Source of the DNA: Prosopocoilus inquinatus
Taxonomy: Eukaryota > Arthropoda > Insecta > Coleoptera > Lucanidae
Length of the DNA stretch: 64,000 nucleotides
Assembly: GCA_036172665.1 (NCBI GenBank)
Contig: CM069870.1
Location: forward strand, 65,596,212-65,660,211
Direction of reading: 5' to 3'
Positions 45,813 through 56,381 of the stretch are shown piece by piece. A program made the position numbers and the translations under genes. The notes below the pieces were generated by a model. That model saw nothing but the letters and a program-made list of their open reading frames with translations, was not told the origin of the DNA and did not search any database. Each line of letters begins with the position of its first letter. Positions within the stretch are counted from its first letter, which is position 1.

Positions 45813-45934
45813 CCGGTCTTTTCATCTCTGAGTAACTTTAACCGTTGATTAATTCCTATAGAAACAATTATCTCTACAATTGTAACTATGGGAACAAATC
45901 AACGATAAAAGTTACTGGGAGATGAAAAGACCGA
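45813..45934. mobile_element. Small fold-back element (122 bp)
   Basis: CGGTCTTTTCATCTCTGAGT at the left pairs with ACTGGGAGATGAAAAGACCG at the right, and pairing continues through AACCGTTGATT/AATCAACG. This is the size and form of a small MITE or a long RNA hairpin. Confidence 0.65.
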
Positions 45935-46097
45935 GCCTAAGACGAATAGAACTATTGTTGAAGATTGATAATGGTAATGTTAATTGAGATTAGTACAAAC
46001 GACGATAGATATTTTGGAAAATAAGTGCTACTGTGTGCAGTAACGCGTTCATCAATGTGAAATGTAAAAAATGTTATTGTAAAAAAAATTATGTTAT

Positions 46098-47702
46098 TTA
46101 GTCACTCCCTTGCCAAAAATTTCAAATCCTAAAGAATTCAAGGATAGGCCGATTTCCATATTACCATCATTCTCAAAAATTTTTGAAAAAATTATCGCTG
46201 AACAAATCAGAGATCATCTTACGAAGTTTAATATATTGCCGGAAAACCAATCCGGTTTTCGCTCGGGGTATAGCTGCAATACTGCGCTATTAAAAATAAC
46301 ATGATATTCTGAGAGGCAGTGATAATGGAAAATTAACAGTATTAATCACCTTGGATTACTCTAAGGCATTCGATACTATTGACCATAATACTTTATTTGC
46401 ACATTTTCATTTCATAGGTTTAAGTCGGAATGCAATCAATTTAATTAAAAGCTATTTAACTTTTCGAAAACAATCAGTTCGTTACTTAAATTCTGTTTCA
46501 AGTCCTTTACCATTGACTTGCGGTGTTCCACAAGGTTCAATATTAGGACCTATCTTGTTTTTAATTTACACGTCACAATTTCCCTCTGTATTAAAGTATT
46601 GTGCTTCTCATTTTTATGCTGATGATTCTCAAATATATTTTTCATTTTATCCTGATGACTCTGAGCGCGCTTGTGAGTTTGTAAATAGAGACCTTGCTGC
46701 CATTTACCAATACTCTCTTCAGCATAAATTGGTTTTAAATCCAGAAAAGTCATTAGCTGTAGTATTCGGTAGGTGCAACTTTAAAAATGATGTTTTTAAG
46801 AATATGAAAATCGAAATCGGAAATAACTGTATTAAACTCACCGATAAATTAAAAAACTTAGGAGTTACTCTAGATTCTAATCTCAAATTCACAGATCACA
46901 TTTCAAAACTACTACAGCAAGCTTATATGAATTTAAAAGCTATTTACCTTAACAGACATTGCTTAGATCAGAAAACGAAAATTCACTTATGTAATTCATT
47001 AGTTTTAAGTAGAGTTGATTATTGCGACTCTGTGTTTGGACCTCACTTGGACGTCCTAAATAAAAATACATTACAAAAATTACAAAATTCCTGTCTACGG
47101 TTAATCTACGGAATCACTAAATATTCCAGTATTAGTAACAAAATCAAAGAGGTGGGCTGGTCCCGTATGGATCATAGAAGAATACTTCATGCTTACTGTT
47201 TATTTTACGAAATTATATACTATCAACATCCACCATATTTATATAACTTAATTACATGTACTGATGTACATAATTTAAATCTACGATACAAAGGATTGCT
47301 AACGCCACCGCTTCATAAGTCTCAAAATTTTAAACGCTCCTTCAGTTATTGTATCGTAAATTTTTTCAATAAGTATCATTTGGAATGCGTTACACTTGAC
47401 TACTCTCACTTCAGACGCGCGCTGTTTCAGAAATTGTTATCCTTACAAGCCTAAGATCTATTAAATGCTATTACGTTAGTAGGTTTTCAAAATTTTGTTT
47501 AAATCACTACGTAGTAACTAACACGTCTTATTGTAATTTTTTTTCTTTTAGTATACATATTCATTACTGTTGGTTATGTGGCAGAGCAGTCGTACGCTTT
47601 TGCGTCCGTACTGAACCTCGCCAACTTTCTGATTGATCTAAATATCTCGTTTATAATTTAACTGTTGAATAAAGATACTATTATTATTATTATTATTATT
47701 AT
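46098..47702 (+). mobile_element. 5'-truncated LINE with (ATT)n tail
   Basis: Homology to LINE polymerases starts abruptly at VTPLPKIS (46101) and runs to a stop at 47454. A 3' UTR of about 220 bp then ends in an (ATT)n tail at about 47680-47700. 5' truncation is the normal fate of LINE copies. The family differs from the LINE at 40.7 kb but shares its kind of tail. Confidence 0.85.
46101..47454 (+). pseudogene. LINE reverse transcriptase, truncated and frameshifted once
   Basis: The first part (to 46304) holds DRPISILPSFSKIFEKII and NQSGFRSGYSCNTALL. A single frameshift near 46301 (one extra base or two missing) then moves to the frame of the 367-aa open stretch (from 46351), with DYSKAFDTIDH (2-12), GVPQGSILGPILFLIY (58-73) and catalytic FYADD (88-92), followed by a long C-terminal domain ending LLSLQA. 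The endonuclease and everything before motif 1 are absent. Apart from the frameshift no stops occur, so the copy is not very old. Confidence 0.8.
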
Positions 47703-47779
47703 AAAAACCAGGGCCCTTTTATTCAGCACTGTAAAGCAAGGAGGCAACAGAATATAAATCAGAGGTTTGTCTTTCTTTT

Positions 47780-48018
47780 TAAAAATGACAAAATTCCAAT
47801 CGTCTAGGGTAATCCCTTCCTTTAATTCTTGTACCAAACTTACGTGGTACGGATGGAATTTGCTTTCTCTTAAAATCCTACAAACTGACGTTTGGCTAAT
47901 GCCAGCTTGTCTTACTATTTGCCGGGAATGGAATTAATTTGTAGATTTTCGTCAACAATTTCAATGACGCGAATTTCATTCTCGACCGTAGTGACTGTTC
48001 GAGCTCGATTTCGCTTAC
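47780..48018 (-). pseudogene. N-terminal DNA-binding part of a Tc1/mariner-type transposase (relic)
   Basis: Minus-strand text reads WPKRKRNRARTVTTVENEIR then, after a frameshift near 47923, RQIVRQAGISQTSVCRIL followed by HPYHVSLVQELKEG. This is the paired helix-turn-helix layout seen in insect mariner-like transposases (RTV...NEE, RQIAREAGVS..TV.RIL, HPYH.QRVQ.L). The catalytic domain does not follow. Directly adjoining on the other strand is a C-terminal relic, so the copy was rearranged. Confidence 0.6.
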
Positions 48019-48160
48019 GTTTTGGCCAATTTTCTCGTAAATCCCTAGATTTTTTAAAAAATTATCTGTGGGATGTTGACGTTAGGGATAGCGTTGCCTG
48101 TACAAATTTACAGCAGCAACTGGATTTTTTCTACATTCGCCATAAATTAGCAGCATATCA
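48018..48160 (+). pseudogene. C-terminal transposase relic, opposite orientation
   Basis: Plus-strand text FSRKSLDFLKNYLWDVDVRD and then ACTNLQQQLDFFYIRH aligns with the usual end of the same transposase family (W-P-x-R-S-x-D-L...x-L-W-G...L-Q-Q-L). It abuts the minus-strand N-terminal relic at TTTTGGCCA (about 48020), suggesting an inversion inside one old copy. Confidence 0.4.
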
Positions 48161-48933
48161 ACCTTTTCATCGTTTGAATACAACATTAGGTGTGTTCGTT
48201 TTACTTTCGACTCAGATCAGTAAATATCAGAAGTGAGGTGAGTTTTGCTGAGTTAAACATTCTAAAAAGAACAAGTTAATTCCACTGACATCGCGCAAAT
48301 ATCAAAAGAGACGTTTGACCTTTACATACACATGCATTCTAAACTAAATCCCTATTTGATTGATTCGCAGGTAGCTCACAAAATCTCACCAACGAGAGTG
48401 ATAAAAAAGAAACAAACATATTTCCAAGGTTACTGAGTGCCACTGAGTTACTCTGAGTTTTGCGGTAAAAAGAACACACCTATTGTTTCGAAAACATTTT
48501 ACAAGTTTATATCTTTTTGACTTTTAATGTCAGGAATGTCCAAACTGGATCGTGGAAAATAACAATTTACGGAATTTAGTTACCCATAAAAATTGTATGT
48601 TGGGTTGCATTTTAGGTTCGCCAGGCTCATACTCTTATGATACTCAGTCTGTATTTGAAACAACGTAAAACTCAGTTTACAATCAATTGAGGGTTCATTG
48701 CAACAACCGGGCAAGTCCATTTTTGGCCATTTTTAAGTTACTGCTAAATTCTTACTCAGCATAAAATTCTGCATCATCCGCTGCAAGAACCAAGCTTAAA
48801 TGACGATAATACCCAAAGTAAGACGCAGGTTTAAAATATTGATAATACGCAATCCTTCTGCACCTATTGTTAGTCAACATCAGCATCATTAACAAAAACC
48901 ATGAAAAGCATAATTGAAGTTGATTCTTGTCCG

Positions 48934-49133
48934 ATGAAAATTGTAAGTACAAAGTTTTTTTTAATCTTGAACCGGACAGAAATATGACGGAAACACGCTC
49001 AACGTTTTTTTTTCACTTTTTTTCACTTCTGACGAAGCAATAAATCTATAGCGAAGTGTTGTTGAGTGTGTTCCCATCATATTTCTGTCCGGTTCAAGAT
49101 TAAAAAAAAAAACTTTGTACTTACAATTTTCAT
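48934..49133. mobile_element. 200-bp fold-back element
   Basis: ATGAAAATTGTAAGTACAAAG with CTTGAACCGGACAGAAATATGA on the left is mirrored at 49133 inward, giving arms of about 70 bp around a T-rich loop with TTTTTCACTTTTTTTCACTT. It is non-coding; the form fits a MITE or a long hairpin RNA. Confidence 0.75.
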
Positions 49134-49311
49134 GAAAATGATGTTTAGCTTGTGATCAATTTTTTGCTTTTCCTGAACATTTTGCCTGAGTGGACTTATC
49201 CGGTTATTGCACTCAGTTTACAGTTTAGAAAAATTTTAATACAGAAGTGAAAGAAATATGGTTTCAGTGATTTACATTTTTTTCTCCAATTATTTATGGA
49301 GATTTGTGTGA

Positions 49312-49795
49312 TAACTATTTATGAGGAGTGCGGTCGAAATTCAACTCAAATTGTGTCAGCACAAGTTTTATTTCCAGCACTTTCCGGATTGTCCCTTACA
49401 CCATAAAGTGATCCTTAGGACTGTTGCAAGAACGCAAAAGACGAGTCGAGTTATTCCGACTCTTAACGAAACTAGTCATGCTCCTAGAAGAGTTTGAACT
49501 GTCAAAAATGAAGAAGCCATACTGAATGCGTTTGAGGAAAATGGCACCAAGAAACAAAAGAAAAGATTCACGCGAACTAGGTGTTTCGCCTTCTTCAGTT
49601 CAACGAGTTATAAAAGACGATCCTCGTCGATACCCTTTCTTTTTCCCGCGACGAGCAGCAGCTAAAGAATCGAATCCAAGATGCTTTAGCGGCGGTTACT
49701 CCTCAAATGGTCACAGACTCTAAATCGAGTAGTTTGAGAAAAGCACGATTGTGATTAGAAGTGAATAGTGAACATTTTGGGCGCTTACTGTAACT
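49312..49795 (+). pseudogene. Internally deleted Tc1/mariner-type transposase
   Basis: Across frames the text runs TIYEECGRNSTQ (the N-terminal domain known as DUF4817), HHKVILRTVARTQ, TVKNEEAILNAFEENGTK, SRELGVSPSSVQRVIKDD (helix-turn-helix), then jumps near 49650 straight to the family's C-terminal end: EQQLKNRIQDALAAVTPQMV, LRKARL, and LEVNSEHFGRLL with a stop near 49790. The whole DDE catalytic core is missing. Several stops and frameshifts are also present. Terminal repeats were not identified. It cannot make an active enzyme. Confidence 0.65.
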
Positions 49796-49941
49796 TTCTG
49801 TTCTTTTTAATTTTTTCATTTTTCATTTTTTAACGTGATATTTTTCTAATTAAATAAAGTATGTGAAAAAAAAAGAATGAAGAGACTTGTTCTGATGCAT
49901 ATTTAAAAAGAAATTCAAGCTTTCAAAAAATTATGAAAAAA

Positions 49942-50031
49942 AGTCGCGGTCCGGGTTTGACACCGCAACCTGACAGTTACGTAATTCGATCAAACAAACT
50001 CGACACTACCCACTTGACCACGAGAATCATT
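49942..50031 (-). tRNA. tRNA-like sequence (possible pseudogene or SINE head)
   Basis: The minus strand holds TGGTCAAGTGGGTAGTGTCGAG, resembling an A box, and 50 bases later GGTGTCAAACCC, resembling a B box. I could not fold a clean cloverleaf: the acceptor stem and the anticodon arm do not pair properly. It is either a decayed tRNA, a tRNA-derived SINE head, or chance. Confidence 0.25.
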
Positions 50032-50298
50032 TAAAACTTTGATTAAAACACATTGTTAGAGCCAAATAAAAAAAAAATGTAATTGCTTTTTCTTAATTTA
50101 CAAAAAATTAACAGCTATAATCCAGCAAATTTGGTATTAAAATGTTTTAAATTTTATGGTCTTTCTGACTACATCCTATGTACTCACATAAATTTATTCA
50201 GGCAGGCAATATAAAGTGATTTCTGTTCCTCCATGTTAATCGCTATGTCCTAATGTCAGACGGACATACGGTATATCTGATGTCTTACTTGTAACAAA

Positions 50299-50648
50299 TT
50301 AAAAAGAAATTACCAGACATGTCCAATAGGGCTCCCAATATTTTGAAACTTCAATCAGAACATCATAAAGGAGAAATCCATAGATTACGGTGTCGGCTAA
50401 AAATTTGACACCGTTGAAAATGATGTAGACACCCATCACTCCTGAGGTGATTGACCTTAAGGTGGTGACCCATTTGAAAAAAGGTGTACCATATCTGTTT
50501 GGCTCATCCATGAATGGTAACTTCTCCAATCATTCTTTTGAAACTGGTCCCTTGCATGCTCATGGCTCCTCGACTGTTTGGTGCTCGACTGTTTGGTGCT
50601 CGACGGCGTAGTCGGTCCATAACTTCTAGGGTACACAGGTTCAAACAA
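50299..50648 (-). pseudogene. Putative host exon, uncharacterised membrane protein, one frameshift
   Basis: From an ATG at 50648 a frame gives MFEPVYPRSYGPTTPSS, a duplicated SSTKQ, then HARDQFQKND. Near 50530 the more convincing frame shifts by one base and continues LPFMDEPNRYGTPFFKW, then a hydrophobic stretch SITSGVMGVYIIFNGVKFL and VIYGFLLYDVLIEV (one or two membrane segments), and finally VSKYWEPYWTC. The listed frame then reads into TCTGGTAATTTC, a good 5' splice site, so an intron probably starts near 50313. This does not look like a mobile-element protein. I cannot name the family. The frameshift means either a pseudogene or a sequence error. Confidence 0.4.
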
Positions 50649-50856
50649 AGGAAATAAAAGATTGGTTTGGTTGGTTTAGGTCCAATGTGACTAATTATCA
50701 GATGCTAGGATTTATGGTATAGGAATCTCTTAGGCTTGTTGATTGATTGTACACCAGTGACAGTTCAATTGGTATGCGGGAAAAACAAAAGGGTTGCCAC
50801 TCATTGGCAATAAAAAATGTCGATGGGAATTATTAGTTGAGGTCATGTTAGCTTGA

Positions 50857-51381
50857 CTAGGCTAACTTATGTAGGATATACATCTCGTACATCGCTCGTA
50901 CGAACTTCAACAACTTGAAATTGAATTTGGTAAACTTAGTCTCCAATTGGAAATATTCTACATAGCCTAATCTATAGGCTGAAGTAGGTAATGAGAATAA
51001 GGTTTTTCTGAGCCTGAATATTAACGCATACTTCGTGTTCGTTGAGTCCCTTCTTACGACACCCAGTCGGTAGTATTTTACAAAGCCCAATTCGTAGGCT
51101 AATGTAGGGTATAAGGTTTTTCTGCGTCGGGACATTGGCGCAACCTTCATGTACACATAGTCGCCTCTTACGACACGCAGTAACCGCGTCGGGAGTATTC
51201 TATAGGGCTCATCCCGCAAGCCGATTAATTTTTTATATACGTTGTCACATTTAAAATGACACGATGTTTGTAAATGTGCATCTTGGATCTGTTGTATCTT
51301 TTGTATCACTTGATTTACCACTTTAAAGGAATGTTGCAACAATTTACATTGTAATTTATTCATCTGTTTGTTTTCGTTCAC
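50857..51381 (-). CDS. 174-aa frame with in-frame 114-bp repeats (unknown)
   Basis: The first ~46 residues (MNENKQMNKLQCKLLQHSF...) lie in the inverted duplication. Outside it, two 114-bp (38-codon) repeats follow: LLRVVRGDYVYMKVAP...RRRKTLYPTLAYELGFVKYY and LGVVRRDSTNTKYALIFRLR...TLFSLPTSAYRLGYVEYF. At DNA level the repeats share AAGGTTTTTCTG (50999 and 51113) and CTTACGACAC (51053 and 51167), and a third partial unit ends near 51240. The period, a multiple of three, keeps the frame open. CTTACGACAC-type text is common in dispersed insect repeats, so this may be a repeat-derived chance frame and not a gene. Confidence 0.3.
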   Translation of the reverse strand: MNENKQMNKLQCKLLQHSFKVVNQVIQKIQQIQDAHLQTSCHFKCDNVYKKLIGLRDEPYRILPTRLLRVVRGDYVYMKVAPMSRRRKTLYPTLAYELGFVKYYRLGVVRRDSTNTKYALIFRLRKTLFSLPTSAYRLGYVEYFQLETKFTKFNFKLLKFVRAMYEMYILHKLA

Positions 51382-52833
51382 ATTGATTTATAGAATTGGC
51401 AATACTGTATCATTGGGCTGCATTCGAAGTTCTTCGTCAAACGGCCTTACGTGTCTGAACTTATCCTCTCACACCTCATTGGTCGGATTAAGCTGAGCGG
51501 TGGGATTGGCCGAAGATTTCAAAATTCGAGGGGCAGTTGCCGTTTTGAATCCTAGCCAATATGGTGGTTGTTTAAGTATTCATTTAAAAATTAACATTTA
51601 ACTACCATTTTCTTGGTCATCCAAGTTAATTTCACGTTTAATAATGTCTTTTGTTTCCCCATAAACATAAAGGGGTAAGCTAATTTCAATATTTCTTTCT
51701 TTTTCGTTGGATTTTTGCAAAAACATTGTGTTGCTACCGGAAGCTCGTGCCACGGCACTAATGGAAATTTTTCTTAGGAAAATTCGAGGGAGGTTTTACC
51801 TTTCCTTAAGTTAATTACTTCAGTCGAAATCGTCCGTTGGCCAAGTGGTGAAATTCCTCCGTCGTTCATAACATATCAATCAGTGAAATAGCGAAGAAAT
51901 CGTTACCTTGCTGTCGCCTCCTTCACGAAGCATGTTCGATCGCCGTATGGGCTATGATGAGCTGGAAAAAAAACACAGGAACTTCTGGCATTGGTTTGGA
52001 TCGACAGTAGCAGGTCAAATTCTCCTTTTATTTTACCCGGATATATTTGCGCTCTTCAAAACCATTCTTTCTAAGTAAATAAATTTATTCAATACCCTTC
52101 AGGATTTCATCACACATAAAATATCTTAAATATTTACATAACAATTTTTCTTGGTTTAATATTAATCTACTTACTATTGTAAAGTTTTGTTACGATTTAG
52201 TTAAAGTACTTTATTTACATAATAATTCATATTTTTACTAATAATTTATATTTAATATAATTAATAATATTTTTGTCATTTAATATTTAATTATTCAGTT
52301 GAGAATTAATTTGCCTTTAGGGCTACCATTTAAAGAAAAGTATTTCTATGTATTATCAATGTGAAACGAAATTGAATTCAATATCGTGCAACTTATCAAA
52401 CTGTCAATTTTTAATAACGTATTCAGTCGTATTTATTATCAAATTTAATGCAACTACAAATTTCTTACTTAAATAATCTAAATTGTACATTTATCACCCA
52501 TTGTTTTGGTTTAACAACTTTATTAAATATATTTCTATATTTTTGGACGTTCTTCTATTTATTTCGTTTCAATTCAACATTTTTGCATTTTTGGTGGGTT
52601 TCCAAATTTTCTTTTGTTTGCTCTTTTGTTATCCCTTTATTATTAATAATAAAAAATTTGGTGGCGCTCAAATTTCAAAATTTATGTTAAAATATAACTT
52701 CTGTTTTGTTCAGCTTCATATTGGAATATTTAATTTATTGAATCCTCGACTTTTGCTCTCCCATAAAAAGCTGAGTGCCGTTCGCACCTGTATAACCCTT
52801 TATAGGTTGATAAAAAAGGTAAACAGGCCACAA
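51242..52833 (-). repeat. Inverted long duplication, copy 2
   Basis: It is the reverse complement of 26859-28682, sharing for example TGCGAACGGCACTCAGCTTT, TATGGGCTATGATGAGCTGG and CTTAATCCGACCAATGAGGTG. It lacks the 235-bp segment at 28384-28620 of copy 1. The 80- and 121-aa frames at 52448-52848 are alternative readings of AT-rich DNA. Confidence 0.8.
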
Positions 52834-53700
52834 CGTATAAATAGATAGATCTATTTGAAAACATAAAGGAAATAATAATAACTGCTTTTACTTTAGTGAA
52901 ATCAAGGCTTTGCTGACAATCTTTAGCAATAAAACCATTAAAGTGTGGTCTTTAAACAGGGCTTTAGTGAAGTATTGAAATCTGAAAAAAACATTAGATA
53001 ACATCGTTATCACTATGTCAGTCATGAAGAACGACTTACTTGCTTGACTTCACCATCAACGGTATCAAAATATCCATGAATCAATGGAATAGGTTGTACT
53101 TACTAGAAACTTAAGTATCCCAAAGAAGAAAATTACAAATAAAGAAAAAAAGAAGTTCATATTAAAATTGAAAAATTATCAAGAAACTTCAGAGTATCGA
53201 CGTAAATAAGACTGTCGTACATAAACAACGAACTGGTCGGATAACTAGAGGAACGAGAAAGAGCAAGCGTGAACGGACAGTATATTTAAGCCAGATGAAA
53301 CACCATAGAACGAGCAGCAACATGTTACTAAATGTTAAGTCGATTATGATGTCTACTTTTCAAAAGTTGTATCGTCAAGAACCTGAAAGTCGTCCTAGGA
53401 CGGTCTGCACAATTATTACGTGCTTATTTCTTTATTACGTGATAATGAAGAAGAAGAAGAAAACGAACATTCGTCGAAGAACGGTCAATCAAAACCTCCT
53501 CCAAAAAAAAAAATGAAAATTTAGGTATTTATTTATATTATTAGAAGAGAGGATTCTTAACTTCCGACCGAAGAAAGAGATAAGGAGGAGCAGACCGATT
53601 TCGACAATTACTCTAAAAATTAAAGTAAGCGCCGTTCGAGAAAATCGTGAAGACGGTTTGGAAATCGAGCTCTGGCTTTTAATCTAGACCAGAATACGCT
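52834..53700. other. Unassigned sequence upstream of an LTR remnant
   Basis: TATATTTAAG at 53280 could be a TATA box inside an LTR whose 3' end is at 53806, but the LTR's left end (TG) could not be fixed. No coding is seen. Confidence 0.4.
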
Positions 53701-53711
53701 ACTCACAAAGA

Positions 53712-53993
53712 GATTCGAGATCCAAATTCGTACAGCTTGTCTAAAAGAATTGGGGACAAAAAGGGGTTGAACGGTGGTTTCTAACCCCCCGTTCGCACAT
53801 CTTACAAATTGGTGGCAGCGGTGGGATGTTAAAAAAAATGATACTTGAGACTGTTCGAAAAGTATAAATTTTGAGAATTGACGGAGAAAAAAAAATAAAT
53901 TTTCGAGATTCAAATTCGTAGTTTGTCTAAAAGAATTGGGGACAAAGAGAGTTTAAACGGTGGGTTCCAACCCCCCGTCCACACGTGTTACAG
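53712..53993 (+). mobile_element. LTR retrotransposon remnant: two LTR ends and a primer-binding site
   Basis: A ~92-bp sequence (TTCGAGATYCAAATTCGTA...AGAATTGGGGACAAA...CCCCCCGT...TTACA) occurs at 53712-53806 and 53902-53992, both ending in CA. The first is followed after three bases by the tRNA-Leu primer site, and about 95 bp separate the two. This is what remains if a 5' LTR end, a short leader and a 3' LTR end are left after large internal deletion. Confidence 0.6.
53810..53827 (+). other. Primer-binding site matching tRNA-Leu
   Basis: TGGTGGCAGCGGTGGGAT is the exact complement of the last 18 bases (with CCA) of the conserved animal tRNA-Leu ending CCCACCGCTGCCACCA. It stands three bases after an LTR ending in CA, the normal position for minus-strand priming. 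Confidence 0.75.
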
Positions 53994-53999
53994 CGAAAA

Positions 54000-55430
54000 C
54001 TAATCATAGTAATCATCTTCTTGTTGTTGTATACTATAAATTATGTTGATTTCACCTTAAAATGCTTTGTGTATATTAATTTATCATTCTTCTGCGATGT
54101 GTTGCAGATTTTTCTCCGCATTGGTTTTTGATTTTCCACATTTATTTTCTTGTTTGTTTTTCCTCTGCGAAATTCTGGTACTTTTTTTAAATACGCTTTC
54201 GTCTGACATCTCACTATTGTTCTGCGATTACAACTTTAAATGTCCTTGGAATGACTGTATCTTCAAAACATTATTATGAAGACACCACTGTAATGTCAAG
54301 TATGCAGAATATCATGGAAAAGGGCAACCCGCCACCGAATATTACATATTTACGACCTCACATTAGTTCCGCGTCAAATAACGATAGAGACGTTAATAAT
54401 ACGGGGGGATCTTTGATGGTCCATTAACCTCCCCCTCTCATTTATCCCTCAAGAGGAAAATACATGCAATTATGCTGTTAACCTCCCCCCTCCCTCCCCC
54501 AAATCGCTTGCAGAAGAATTTCATTAAAAACATGTCTGCCCGAGTAATTATTGCTGAAAACTACTACTCGCCAAATGCAGAACACGTTCAAAGCATTCTC
54601 ACTAATACCGAACAATAATACAAAGAAGCAATGTTTCAATTAACTAATGCTGGAGGGTTGTCTCAAGAAAAGAGCATAGTGCTGGCGGTCTTCTTTTATT
54701 ATTATTATTATTATTTTTTTTTTTTTATTTTGCACAAATTCTTTCCCCGTCTGCAGGTAGGTCGGCGTATACATTGTCGGTGCAGAGCATTTCCAACCCC
54801 TAACATGCACGTCCCGAACAACGCTGCTTCCTTTGAAGCAATCACTGCTCGCCTTTCGCAGGACTTTCAACAGCGGGGGCAAAAAGTTGCTCGGAACGCT
54901 CGACGTGTAAGCGTTTTAGTATCCGTGCTTCGGTGCAACTTACGGATTCTCTGTATTCTGTTTTGAACTTTCTTTCACACCATCAGAAATCCATCTAGAT
55001 GCGAGGGTTCTTTCTTAGTTCTTTAACTTTTAAGGTTTCTTTATGTAAACACAACGCGCGTAAACGTATACTTGCCTGTATCAAAAATGAAACATTAAGA
55101 ATGTGTCCAGACAATTACTTCTTCAACGTCAATTCTCATTTAATTCCCTGACCTAACTTCACATCGACACTCGAATCTAACTTAAAAAAGCCAAACGTAC
55201 GTACGAGACGTTAATTGTACGCAACTTAGACTGTTATCTGTTATTAACCATAAAATAATATAAATCTCCAAACAAAACGTAACTACAGATTACGATAAAT
55301 GCCGAAATAACTGAGTAATAAGTGGCATGCATTAACCAAATAACGATATTAAACGATACGTTACAGTTTTGTGGTTCAAGAGCTGGTTACACTGTATCCT
55401 GCTGTCGAAACACCTGTGGGTTTCGCTCAT
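54000..55430. other. Intergenic sequence, no gene recognised
   Basis: It contains C-rich patches near 54.42-54.51 kb (CCTCCCCCTCTC, CCTCCCCCCTCCCTCCCCC) and an (ATT)n plus T-run at about 54696-54735. The 111- and 80-aa frames on both strands there arise from the low-complexity run. Confidence 0.5.
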
Positions 55431-56363
55431 GGCGTCATGGCTCGTGGAGCGACGCTATGTTGTAGGGCGTCGTCCCTCAAATGACGTCGAAAATACTGTC
55501 GAGGATTCGGAAAACAATTCCAAATAGAAATTAAATAAGCGGATTTCTTTATGGGAACAAAGAAATCTAATGTGAGCATGTATTTCTCTGTGAGAACAAA
55601 GAAATCTAAATATGAGCACGGCTTTCTCTGCGAGAGCAAGGAAATCTAATATCAGCATGGGTCGTTGGAATGACGTCACCTAAATGCCTGACTGTTTAAC
55701 GCAGAAACGGAAAATTCGCTTGGAATAAGTTGTTTATAACCACTCCACAGGTTCACGAAGCACAAATAATACTACTTATCACTATAGCTGATTCGAATTT
55801 TTCGTAATAAATTACAATATTTCATAGAAGTATGTGTACCTCGTCATAATGCCGAATAGCGATAGAGGCTCACACCAATATTCTGATCACCAAACAGTTT
55901 TTTTTTTATTTCTCAATCGAAGAAGAAATTGAACCAGTGAGTTATTAATAGGACTTGTTAATTTGTTCTCATGCACTACGCTCCGCTCGTCTAATTGCCG
56001 CAAGGCAGCTTGAAATATTTTAAATTTCTGCCAACAAATTTGAAAATTCGCAAGGTATGTGTGTAGATTCGAGTTTGTTGTTGGGGAAATGAATGCCGAA
56101 CTCTCTTCCAATCTGGTCGGTCTCTTGTTTTAGCTGTCTGGCAAAGACGAAACTTAATGACAGTCCGAAGTAAAGCTACATTGATCACGGCGGCAATAAG
56201 CTCAAACGTCTACAATCTCTGTACACACTTTCAAGGCCACATGTCATCACGAGAATCAAAAGAGAAACGAAATCTGACTAAAGAAAGAATTTGTCGACCT
56301 GAGAGAACAAAACAATATTCCACATAAGCATAAAAGATTGCACCCGAAGATTGATTTCATTTT

Positions 56364-56381
56364 TGGCGCCCAACTTGGGGC
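56364..56381 (+). other. Primer-binding site resembling tRNA-Lys, unit 1
   Basis: TGGCGCCCAACTTGGGGC matches 17 of 18 bases of the complement of the tRNA-Lys(CUU) 3' end (GCCCCACGTTGGGCGCCA). Confidence 0.65.

Larger units (their letters stand above)
44574..46097. other. Intergenic sequence with two hairpins, no gene recognised
   Basis: It contains a perfect 13-bp hairpin at 45378-45406 and a 122-bp inverted repeat at 45813-45934, both listed separately. Other open frames (64-83 aa near 45.1-45.4 kb) overlap on one strand and match nothing known. Confidence 0.5.
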
